Assembly (NCBI GenBank): GCA_944391155.1 | Contig: CALXSO010000095.1 | Span: 1 to 5,886, forward strand | DNA from: an uncultured Clostridia bacterium | GTDB lineage: Bacteria; Bacillota; Clostridia; TANB77; CAG-508 | DNA length: 5,886 nt | Reading direction: 5' to 3' | Shown here: positions 1 to 5,335 of the stretch, piece by piece | How positions within the stretch are numbered: the first letter of the stretch is position 1 | How the letters are laid out: each line of letters opens with the position of its first letter | The notes under the pieces: generated by a model | Told to the model about the DNA's origin: nothing | Database searches by the model: none | The model's input: only the letters and a program-made list of their open reading frames with translations | Position numbers and translations under genes: made by a program

Positions 1-656
1 TAAAAGATGGAGAAAAGGTTGCAAATTATAAAAATGGAGATACAATTAGAAATGAAGGAAAATATGAAATAATTGCTACAGATGAAGCAGGAAATAAAAC
101 AATAATCACATTTATTATTGAAAAAGAAGATAATACAGAGAATAACACAACAGGAGGAAATACAACTGGAAACAATACAACAGGAGAAAACACAACCGGA
201 AATAACACAACAGGAGGAAATACAACAGGAAACAATACAACAGGAGAAAACACAACTGGAAATAACACAACAGGAGGGAATACAACAGGAAACAATACAA
301 CAGGAGAAAATACAACCGGAAACAACACAACTGGAGGGAATACAACAGGAAACAATACAACAGGAGAAAACACAACCGGAAACAACACAACAGGAGGGAA
401 TACAACCGGAAATAATACAACAGGAGGAAATACAATCGAAAACAACATAACAGGTGGAAATACGACAGGAGGAAATGCAACAGGAAATAATACAATAGGA
501 GGAAGCTTCAGTGGAAATAAATACAATAACGATAATGCAAATATAAGTAACCAAACAAGATTGCCATACACAGGTTTAAACAACATTCTAATTATTTCTA
601 TTATTATTTTAACAATTTGTGCAACTGCATTTTACTTTAAATATAGAAAAATATAG
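1..656 (+). CDS. LPxTG-anchored surface protein, C-terminal part (5' end outside window)
   Basis: The open frame enters from the left edge (first full codon at 3) and ends at TAG 654-656, giving 217 visible residues. Residues 1-45 resemble the end of a bacterial Ig-like/DUF5011-type domain, with the typical GKYEIIATDEAGNKTI strand pattern. Residues 46-165 are a low-complexity stalk of NNTTG, ENTTG and GNTTG pentapeptides. The C-terminus is a classic sorting signal: LPYTG (187-191), a hydrophobic stretch of about 17 residues (ILIISIIILTICATAF), then the basic tail KYRKI. Established knowledge: class A-type sortases cleave LPxTG between Thr and Gly and link the protein to peptidoglycan, so the stalk should span the wall and display the missing N-terminal domains. 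The Thr- and Asn-rich stalk could be glycosylated (inference). The ligand or enzymatic role lies outside the window and cannot be given. The gene converges on asnS. Confidence 0.9.
   Translation, partial: KDGEKVANYKNGDTIRNEGKYEIIATDEAGNKTIITFIIEKEDNTENNTTGGNTTGNNTTGENTTGNNTTGGNTTGNNTTGENTTGNNTTGGNTTGNNTTGENTTGNNTTGGNTTGNNTTGENTTGNNTTGGNTTGNNTTGGNTIENNITGGNTTGGNATGNNTIGGSFSGNKYNNDNANISNQTRLPYTGLNNILIISIIILTICATAFYFKYRKI
141..480 (+). repeat. 60-bp tandem repeats coding for the NxTTG stalk
   Basis: A 15-bp unit (one NNTTG-like pentapeptide) is organised into a 60-bp higher-order period. Four nearly identical full copies occupy 181-240, 241-300, 301-360 and 361-420. A partial copy precedes them and degenerate copies follow from 421. 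Each full copy encodes the order ENTTG, NNTTG, GNTTG, NNTTG. The ten base differences I count between successive full copies are all at third codon positions and synonymous. Such arrays usually vary in copy number between strains. Confidence 0.93.
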
Positions 657-690
657 AAAAATATAATAAAATATAATAAAATATAAAAAC
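641..690 (+). repeat. Five 10-bp A/T tandem repeats across the stop codon of the surface protein gene
   Basis: The sequence reads ATATAGAAAA twice, ATATAATAAA twice, then ATATAAAAAC, in exact 10-bp register. The repeats encode the last residues of the anchor tail, contain the TAG stop, and continue into the 3' untranslated region. The A-tracts recur about once per helical turn, so this DNA may be intrinsically curved (inference). Confidence 0.75.
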
Positions 691-773
691 AAAGCTTTAA
701 AGAATCAAAGAAGAAAAATACTATGGAAACCATCAACAAAAATTTAAAATTAGAAGAGGGTATACTAAAATAT

Positions 774-832
774 GAACCCGGTAACCAAAAAATCCAGCTC
801 TATAAGAGTTGGATTTTCTGGTTTTCAGGTTC
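774..832. terminator. Bidirectional intrinsic terminator between the surface protein gene and asnS
   Basis: The arms 774-800 and 806-832 pair over 27 nt around the 5-nt loop TATAA. The inner 12-bp core is AAAATCCAGCTC (789-800) against GAGTTGGATTTT (806-817) with one G-U pair; the outer half carries a few mismatches. Read on the minus strand, the core ends in a run of six U (787-792), about 80 nt past the asnS stop, which is a good intrinsic terminator. Read on the plus strand, it ends in TTTTCTGGTTTT, a weaker but plausible one. The convergent gene order fits a shared terminator. Confidence 0.8.
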
Positions 833-871
833 CTATTTTGGGACACCTTCTTCTATATAAGTAATATATAT

Positions 872-2263
872 TTAAAAATCACAATTTTTAGGAGTTCTAG
901 GAAAAGGAATCACATCACGAATATTTTGCATACCTGTCAAATACATTATAGCCCTTTCAAAGCCTAAGCCAAAACCAGAATGTACGCAACTACCATATTT
1001 TCTTAAATCTAAATACCAATCATAATTTTCTAAAGGCATATCAAGTTCCTTCATACGAGAAATTAACTTATCATAATCTTCTTCTCTTTGGCTTCCACCA
1101 ATAATTTCACCAATGCCAGGAGCCAACAAATCAGCTGCTGCAACAGTTTTTCCATCTGGGTTTTGCTTCATATAAAAGGCCTTGTTATCCATTGGATAAT
1201 CAGTAACAAAATCAGGCTTTTTAAACACATTTTCACACAAATATCTTTCATGTTCTGTTTGTAAATCAACACCCCAAGAAACCTTAAATTCAAATTTATC
1301 ATTTGCTTTCTCTAACTCTTTTATTGCATCAGTATAAGAAATTCTAGCAAAATCAGAATGAATAACATTGTTTAATCTTTCTAAAAGAGTTTTATCAACA
1401 AATTGATTAAAAAATTCCATTTCTTCAGGGCAATTATCTAAAACATATTGAAAAGTATATTTTATCATATCTTCAGCTAAATCCATATCATCATTCAAAT
1501 CAGCAAAACAAATTTCAGGTTCTATCATCCAAAATTCAGCAGCATGTTTTACTGTATTAGAATTCTCAGCTCTAAAAGTAGGTCCAAAAGTATAAATATT
1601 TCTAAAAGCTTCTGCATAAGTTTCACCATTTAGTTGACCGCTAACAGTTAAATGAGCATGTTTTCCAAAAAAATCTTTAGAAAAATCAACTTGTCCATTA
1701 TCAAGTTTTGGAACATTTTCTAAATCAAAAGAATTAACATTAAACATTTCTCCAGCACCCTCTGCATCACTAGCAGTTAATATAGGTGTATGAACATATA
1801 CGAAACCTCTTTCCTGAAAAAACTTATGAATAGCATAAGCAAAACTACTTCTTACCCTAAAAACAGCACTAAAAGTATTTGTCCTTGGACGCAAATGAGC
1901 AATTGACCTTAAGTATTCAAAAGAATGTCTCTTTTTTTGTAAAGGATAAGAACTATCTGAATTGCTCAAAATATCAACTTTATCTGCTTGAATTTCAAAA
2001 GGCTGTTTTGCATTTTCTGTAACCACTAATCTTCCTATAACTTCAATAGAAGAACTAATAGTTATTTTACAAATATCTCCAAAATTATCTAATTTATCAT
2101 TAAAAACAATTTGAACATTCTTAAAAAAGCTACCATCATTTAATTCTATAAAACCAAAAGTTTTAGAATCTCTAACAGTCCTTACCCAACCTTGCAATGT
2201 AACTGTTTTATTTGAATAATCTTCGGTATGTCTATATAAATCTTTAACTAATACACTTTTCAT
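872..2263 (-). CDS. asnS: Asparaginyl-tRNA synthetase (AsnRS, class IIb)
   Basis: This cytoplasmic enzyme activates Asn with ATP and charges tRNA-Asn. The protein has 463 residues, the usual bacterial length. Residues 1-100 form the OB-fold anticodon-binding domain (LQGWVRTVRDSKTFGFIELND). The catalytic domain has the helix ending ERGFVYVHTPIL (151-162) as motif 1, FRAENSNTVKHAAEFWMIEPE around 230-250 as motif 2, and GFGLGFER (430-437) with IRDVIPFPRTP (448-458) as motif 3. The GEMFNVN segment (171-177) and the C-terminus RTPKNCDF are AsnRS-like rather than AspRS-like. The ATG at 2261-2263 is preceded by AGGAGG (2273-2278) at 9 nt spacing, which fixes the start. The gene is convergent with the surface protein gene, divergent from the racemase gene, and appears monocistronic. 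Its leader is too short for a T-box. Nothing is missing or broken. Confidence 0.98.
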   Translation of the reverse strand: MKSVLVKDLYRHTEDYSNKTVTLQGWVRTVRDSKTFGFIELNDGSFFKNVQIVFNDKLDNFGDICKITISSSIEVIGRLVVTENAKQPFEIQADKVDILSNSDSSYPLQKKRHSFEYLRSIAHLRPRTNTFSAVFRVRSSFAYAIHKFFQERGFVYVHTPILTASDAEGAGEMFNVNSFDLENVPKLDNGQVDFSKDFFGKHAHLTVSGQLNGETYAEAFRNIYTFGPTFRAENSNTVKHAAEFWMIEPEICFADLNDDMDLAEDMIKYTFQYVLDNCPEEMEFFNQFVDKTLLERLNNVIHSDFARISYTDAIKELEKANDKFEFKVSWGVDLQTEHERYLCENVFKKPDFVTDYPMDNKAFYMKQNPDGKTVAAADLLAPGIGEIIGGSQREEDYDKLISRMKELDMPLENYDWYLDLRKYGSCVHSGFGLGFERAIMYLTGMQNIRDVIPFPRTPKNCDF

Positions 2264-2295
2264 TATGTAAAACCTCCTATTAATAATATGTAAAA

Positions 2296-2325
2296 ATTAT
2301 ACAGCAAATTAAAAGCTAATGTCAA
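2296..2325 (-). promoter_or_regulatory. Consensus sigma-A promoter of asnS
   Basis: On the minus strand there is a perfect -35 TTGACA (2320-2325), an 18-bp spacer, and a perfect -10 TATAAT (2296-2301). Transcription would start near 2289, leaving a leader of about 26 nt that contains only the AGGAGG site. This predicts strong constitutive expression with no room for a T-box or other long leader control. Confidence 0.88.
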
Positions 2326-2423
2326 TGGGAACAAAGATTTTTGATAAAATTAGTTATAATTACGTTACTATTACGAAAACATAATTCCACTTACTATTCA
2401 GACTAAATTTTGTAGAGTAGAGT

Positions 2424-2482
2424 AAAAAGCTTATATATAATATTTTTGGTTAAAGACCAATATGTATACATAAAGCTTTTTT
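2424..2482. terminator. Terminator-like hairpin in the divergent asnS/racemase intergenic region
   Basis: AAAAAGCTT (starting at 2424) pairs with AAGCTTTTTT (ending at 2482). The inner part is TTGGT-TAAAG-ACCAA (2446-2460), and an imperfect A/T middle section lies between. Both strands end in a run of five or six U, so the shape suits termination either way. No gene points into it: asnS reads away to the left and the racemase gene reads away to the right. It may end a short non-coding transcript, act as an attenuator, or insulate the two promoters. I could not find a convincing promoter for a short RNA. Confidence 0.45.
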
Positions 2483-2514
2483 AATAAAAAACATTATATA
2501 AACATTTCAATCTA

Positions 2515-2543
2515 TTTACCTTTATGCTACAGTGAATTATAAA
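2515..2543 (+). promoter_or_regulatory. Possible promoter of the racemase/pyrophosphatase pair
   Basis: TTTACC (2515-2520), a 17-bp spacer and TATAAA (2538-2543) give four and five matches to the sigma-A hexamers. The leader would be about 78 nt. The weak A/T hairpin AAAAAAAT-AAAGCA-ATTTTTTT (2541-2562) lies at its 5' end. In DNA this A/T-rich, matches of this quality occur by chance, so confidence is limited. Confidence 0.35.
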
Positions 2544-2590
2544 AAAATAAAGCAATTTTTTTTAAATAGTAGAAATAATATAAATAGTAT

Positions 2591-2620
2591 AGTAAAATAA
2601 AGTAAAATAAAGATAGGAGG
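2591..2620 (+). promoter_or_regulatory. Racemase gene ribosome binding site, preceded by a 10-bp direct repeat
   Basis: AGTAAAATAA occurs twice in tandem (2591-2600 and 2601-2610), directly followed by AGATAGGAGG. The AGGAGG at 2615-2620 is 7 nt from the ATG at 2628 and supports that start. The unstructured A-rich repeats would keep the site open to ribosomes (inference). Confidence 0.7.
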
Positions 2621-2627
2621 AGATAAA

Positions 2628-3431
2628 ATGCAAAAAATAAAATACATAACATATATACCAGCAGGAAATGATACAGCTTTTGTATTAAAAAGAGGTTACA
2701 CAAAAGAAGAAAAGAAAAAAATAAATGACGCTATAATGAAAAAAGAAAGTAATATCGAACAGGTAGGATTTGTAGAATTAGGAAAAGAACCAGAACTAGA
2801 AATGGCAGGAGGTGAATTTTGTGGAAATGCAACTAGGAGTGCAGCACATTACTATTTAGAAGGAAAAGAAGGAGAATTAATACTTAAAGTAAATGGGAAG
2901 GATTATATCAAAGCAGGTATTAATGAAAAAGGAGAAGCATATTGTGAAATACCATTATATAAAGGAAATAAAAAAATGGTAGAAAAAAAGGAAAACGGGA
3001 TATATCAAGTAAGAATGCAAGGTATGGTAACAATAGTAATAGAAGAAGAAAATGCAAAAAAATATTTAGAAAATAAAGACAAGATAAAAGAAGAAACAAA
3101 GAAAATAATAGAAAAATATCAGTTAACAAATGAGGAAGCAGTTGGAGTAATGTATTTAGAAAGAGAAAAAAATATGTTAAAAATAAATCCAATAGTATGG
3201 GTAAACGAAATAAATACAATGTTTTATGAAACAGCTTGCGGATCAGGAACAACTGGTGTAGGAATCGTACAAGCTTATAAAGAAAACAAAAATCAAAAAT
3301 TAAATATAGTGCAACCATCTGGAAATATTATAAATATAACAGTAGAAAAAGATAATGAGAAAATAATAAAAGCAGTTATTTCAGGAGAAATTTATACAGA
3401 TGGAAAAGTTAAAGAAGTAGAAATATTATAA
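2628..3431 (+). CDS. DapF-fold amino-acid racemase/epimerase, substrate uncertain
   Basis: The 267-residue protein has the two half-sites of the PLP-independent diaminopimelate epimerase family. GGEFCGNATR (61-70) carries Cys65 and ETACGSGTTG (201-210) carries Cys204. These would be the two catalytic cysteines that remove and return the alpha proton from opposite faces. The N-terminal PAGNDTAFVL (11-20) matches the GNDF region of DapF. Motifs that grip DAP in true DapF are not recognisable: the GNPH segment is replaced by RMQGMVTIV (129-137), and the WERGVGET block by NTMFYET (196-202). From memory, a PxVxV..xTxxxE.xCGSG arrangement is more like CntK-type histidine racemases; this needs a search. 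The call is therefore a cytoplasmic amino-acid racemase of this fold, and true DapF is less likely. The gene has a strong ribosome binding site and is followed after 85 nt by the HAM1-like gene. Ile codons are mostly ATA. Confidence 0.8.
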   Translation: MQKIKYITYIPAGNDTAFVLKRGYTKEEKKKINDAIMKKESNIEQVGFVELGKEPELEMAGGEFCGNATRSAAHYYLEGKEGELILKVNGKDYIKAGINEKGEAYCEIPLYKGNKKMVEKKENGIYQVRMQGMVTIVIEEENAKKYLENKDKIKEETKKIIEKYQLTNEEAVGVMYLEREKNMLKINPIVWVNEINTMFYETACGSGTTGVGIVQAYKENKNQKLNIVQPSGNIINITVEKDNEKIIKAVISGEIYTDGKVKEVEIL

Positions 3432-3470
3432 AACAACATTTATTAAAATAACTTTAATAAAAATAAAGAG

Positions 3471-3490
3471 AGGAGGGTATGGTATTTTAA
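3471..3490 (+). promoter_or_regulatory. Displaced Shine-Dalgarno with a 3-codon ORF upstream of the HAM1-like gene
   Basis: A strong AGGAGGG (3471-3477) lies 39 nt before the ATG at 3517, too far to serve it directly. The only ATG next to it (3479) opens ATG GTA TTT TAA, with a spacing of just 2 nt. In the frame of 3517, the nearest upstream stop is TAA 3496-3498, with only ATA as a near-start codon after it. Immediately upstream of 3517 there is only the weak AGAAAA. Initiation may rely on ribosome standby or sliding (inference). Confidence 0.4.
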
Positions 3491-3516
3491 GTTATTAAAT
3501 ATATCATACAAGAAAA

Positions 3517-4119
3517 ATGGAATTATTATTTGCAACAAAAAATCCAGCAAAAGTTAAATCATATGAAAATCAATTAAAAAAATATGGAATAAATTTAAAA
3601 TCTATAAGAGATTTAGGATTTGAACTAAATATAAAAGAAGATGGAAAGAATTCAATAGAAAATGCATATATAAAAGCAAAAGCATATTATGAAGCGACAA
3701 AAATGCCTACATTAGGAATGGATGTTAGTTTAATATTAGAAGAACTTCCAGAAGAAAAACAAATTGGAACACATATAAGAAGAATAAATGGAAAATATTT
3801 ATCAGACGAAGAAGCAATAGAATATTATACAAAATTAACAAAAGAATATGGAGGAAAACTTACTGCTAAATGGGTTTATGGTCTAGTAATATATAATGAA
3901 GATGGAGCAAAAAAATATATGTACAGTAAAGACAACTTTTATTTTGTAGAAAAAGTAAGTAAAAAAAGAAACCCAGGATATCCCCTAGACTCAATAAGCA
4001 TAATTCCAGAATATAATAAATATTTAGTAGAGTTAACACAAAAAGAAAGAGAAAGTTTAAATAAAGATAATGAAGAAAAAGAAAAAGTAATTAATTTTAT
4101 AGTAGAAAATATAAAATAA
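3517..4119 (+). CDS. Divergent HAM1/RdgB-family nucleoside triphosphate pyrophosphatase
   Basis: The family hydrolyses non-canonical purine NTPs (ITP, XTP) to monophosphate and pyrophosphate, which cleans the nucleotide pool. The 200-residue protein shows the family order. ATKNPAKVKSYE (6-17) matches the N-terminal nucleotide-binding TxNxxK motif. SIENAYIKAKAYYEAT (46-61) matches SxxxNAxxKA. LGMDVSLILEELPE (66-79) sits where DDSGLxVxxL is expected, keeping the second Asp (Asp69) but with Met for the first. NPGYPLDSISIIPEYNKY (152-169) matches the GxGYDPIFxPxG loop. The SHR near the usual C-terminus is not seen; LNKDNEE is there instead. The lost Asp and SHR suggest altered base specificity (inference). 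The start at 3517 is chosen because MELLFATKNPAK aligns with family N-termini, although the nearby ribosome binding site is poor. The gene probably shares a transcript with the racemase gene; no strong terminator separates them. Confidence 0.8.
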   Translation: MELLFATKNPAKVKSYENQLKKYGINLKSIRDLGFELNIKEDGKNSIENAYIKAKAYYEATKMPTLGMDVSLILEELPEEKQIGTHIRRINGKYLSDEEAIEYYTKLTKEYGGKLTAKWVYGLVIYNEDGAKKYMYSKDNFYFVEKVSKKRNPGYPLDSISIIPEYNKYLVELTQKERESLNKDNEEKEKVINFIVENIK

Positions 4120-4356
4120 AGGCATAATAAAAATAATTTTAATAAGAAGTAAAATAAAAAAGACATAATACAAAATGAAAACTAAAATCTCTATAATATA
4201 AGGACTAGTGAGAGAAGAGAACAAACTAGATTGTATAAGTTTAAGAATAAAAAATTTTTAAAACAGAAAAACATAAATCAAGAATAAATATAATTCAAAA
4301 AGATTATTTTTTTTTTAAATTCAGATTAAAACTATAAAGATTATCAGGATTAATTA

Positions 4357-4385
4357 TTGAATTTCAAGAAATTCTGTGATAATAT
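4357..4385 (+). promoter_or_regulatory. Candidate promoter overlapping a palindromic operator
   Basis: GAATTTC-AA-GAAATTC (4359-4374) is a perfect 7+7 inverted repeat. It overlaps the -35-like TTGAAT (4357-4362) and fills most of the spacer. The -10 is TAATAT (4380-4385) at 17 bp, with an upstream TGA (4377-4379) giving an extended -10. This layout is typical of a repressor site blocking RNA polymerase. The regulator is unknown. It would drive the genes at 4482 and 5129. Confidence 0.45.
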
Positions 4386-4476
4386 TATGTTATTCTATAT
4401 AAGGAGGTATATAATTATAATGCAACTGTAACTACATTGTATTGAAACTAATAACATAGTAATAACACAAGGAGGT
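4386..4476 (+). promoter_or_regulatory. Leader with two perfect Shine-Dalgarno sequences and a 3-codon ORF
   Basis: AAGGAGGT occurs at 4401-4408 and again at 4469-4476. The second is 5 nt from the ATG at 4482 and sets that start. The first precedes ATG CAA CTG TAA at 4420-4431, encoding only MQL. TATGTTATT (4386-4394) is exactly complementary to AATAACATA (4450-4458), so the leader can fold with the first site in the loop and the second just outside. This could be a translational control leader (inference). Confidence 0.4.
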
Positions 4477-4481
4477 AAAAG

Positions 4482-5105
4482 ATGAGATTATTTATTAATT
4501 CAGGTATTTGCGAGCGGAAGTGGAATGTAAATATAGAAAGTAAACAATATGCAGACAAAAAACAATTATGTTTATCCATCCCAAATTATTTGGAAACAAA
4601 GAAAAGGGAGGAAATGATTAAATTTATTTTTGATGATATTGAAGAGATAAGTGAAAAAACATTAGAAAAAGACTATCTACTTAAAGATATACTTTTATGT
4701 AAAACAAATAAGAACACATATCACATTAGATATTCTGAAAAAAATCATGAAGAATATATGTATGCTTTAATTAGGAGCACTGCAACTATACCAGATGATA
4801 TTTTTATTCCAACTTCATTGAAACACAAAGTAAAAGTTCTTAGAAGAATACGATTTATCGATGATGAAGTAGACTATGGAGATTTTTTATCCAATGTTTA
4901 CTTAATACAGATAAATTTAGATTACCACGAGAGTATTCCAATATATCTTGCCTATAATAATCCTTATATTCTAAAAATGCATTATGTTGTTTATAGGACA
5001 GACTATCTTTTAGCTAGATATGAAGTTACAAAGAAATTAGAAACTTTTATCTATATTGATAAATACAATAAAGATGAATATATCTCATTATCGGAACTTT
5101 GTTAA
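4482..5105 (+). CDS. Hypothetical protein of 207 residues, first gene of an orphan two-gene cassette
   Basis: I do not recognise this protein. The start is clear: AAGGAGGT at 4469-4476, 5 nt before the ATG. It has no signal peptide and no membrane segment, so it should be cytoplasmic. It is rich in Tyr, Lys, Asp and Ile. A charged, probably helical region (39-70, KKREEMIKFIFDDIEEI) is followed by alternating hydrophobic/polar stretches likely to be beta strands (for example 115-125 and 135-158, SNVYLIQINLDYH). There are four scattered Cys (10, 30, 73, 207) and no obvious catalytic or metal motif. Codon use differs from the neighbours: of 24 Ile codons I count 12 ATT, 8 ATA and 4 ATC, while the racemase gene uses ATA for about three quarters of its Ile. 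That suggests separate origin. The 53-residue gene follows 23 nt downstream. Confidence 0.8.
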   Translation: MRLFINSGICERKWNVNIESKQYADKKQLCLSIPNYLETKKREEMIKFIFDDIEEISEKTLEKDYLLKDILLCKTNKNTYHIRYSEKNHEEYMYALIRSTATIPDDIFIPTSLKHKVKVLRRIRFIDDEVDYGDFLSNVYLIQINLDYHESIPIYLAYNNPYILKMHYVVYRTDYLLARYEVTKKLETFIYIDKYNKDEYISLSELC

Positions 5106-5128
5106 TATAGCAAAATAGGAGAATTTTT

Positions 5129-5290
5129 ATGATTACAGTTGAACAAGCACAAAAAAATACAGAATTAATGCTAAGGTTTTACAATACTTTTAGAAAAAAA
5201 CCAATTTCATTGGAAGAATTAAAACAAGAAAATCAATATGAATTTGAAAAAAAAGAACCTGAAACAGTGGAAGTTTTGAAAAAAATATAA
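5129..5290 (+). CDS. Small hypothetical protein of 53 residues, second gene of the cassette
   Basis: ATG at 5129 is preceded by AGGAGA (5117-5122) at 6 nt spacing, and the frame runs to TAA 5288-5290. The protein begins MITVEQAQKNTELMLRFYNT, probably an amphipathic helix, continues with RKKPISLEEL, and ends in an acidic, Lys/Glu-rich tail finishing VEVLKKI. It has no membrane segment or Cys. The good ribosome binding site, the 23-nt gap after the 207-residue gene and the lack of a terminator between them support a single operon. I recognise no family. A small partner, antitoxin or regulator of the larger protein is possible but is inference only. Confidence 0.65.
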   Translation: MITVEQAQKNTELMLRFYNTFRKKPISLEELKQENQYEFEKKEPETVEVLKKI

Positions 5291-5335
5291 TAATAGAGAG
5301 TATTGTTAACTTTATTTAAATATGAATTTAGTAAA

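Larger units (their letters stand above)
4120..4481. other. 362-bp non-coding gap before the orphan cassette
   Basis: I see no convincing gene here. The left half (4120-4340) is A-rich, with A/T-only symmetric runs such as AAAAATTTTT near 4250 and a T10 run near 4306-4315, but no GC-containing hairpin that would end the HAM1-like transcript. A TATAAT at 4192-4197 has no good -35. The right half holds the candidate operator/promoter and the two-Shine-Dalgarno leader, which are listed separately. Confidence 0.6.

Noticed and set aside
118..450. Plus-strand 110-codon frame of Gln/Thr/Ile repeats
   Set aside because: It is out of frame with the LPxTG sorting signal, has no ribosome binding site and is produced by the same repeat.
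141..480. CRISPR-like regular repetition
   Set aside because: The units are contiguous with no unique spacers, and the period is in coding frame.
26..586. Long minus-strand open frames over the repeat array, rich in Val, Phe, Pro and Leu
   Set aside because: They are antisense shadows of the 60-bp repeat. The silent third-position changes fit only the plus frame that leads to LPYTG.
723..860. 45-codon plus-strand ORF beginning METINKNLKLEEG
   Set aside because: It spans the terminator hairpin, has only a weak purine-rich site upstream, and its length is unremarkable for chance. A conserved homologue would change this view.
872..2263. AspRS instead of AsnRS
   Set aside because: The length, the GEMFNVN segment and the C-terminal RTPKNCDF agree with AsnRS; the extra insertion domain of bacterial AspRS is absent.
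2264..2300. T-box or other amino-acid-responsive leader for asnS
   Set aside because: The perfect promoter leaves only about 26 nt of leader, far too short.
2920..3318. Minus-strand Leu/Phe-rich frame inside the racemase gene
   Set aside because: It is a shadow of the A-rich coding strand; the overlapping plus gene has clear catalytic motifs and a ribosome binding site.
3439..3461. TTTATTAAA/TTTAATAAA inverted repeat as a terminator after the racemase gene
   Set aside because: The stem is A/T-only and weak with no U-tract; read-through into the HAM1-like gene is more likely.
4174..4262. Very short ORFs in the gap (ATG at 4174, GTG at 4209)
   Set aside because: They have 8 and 17 codons, poor ribosome binding sites and no recognisable product.
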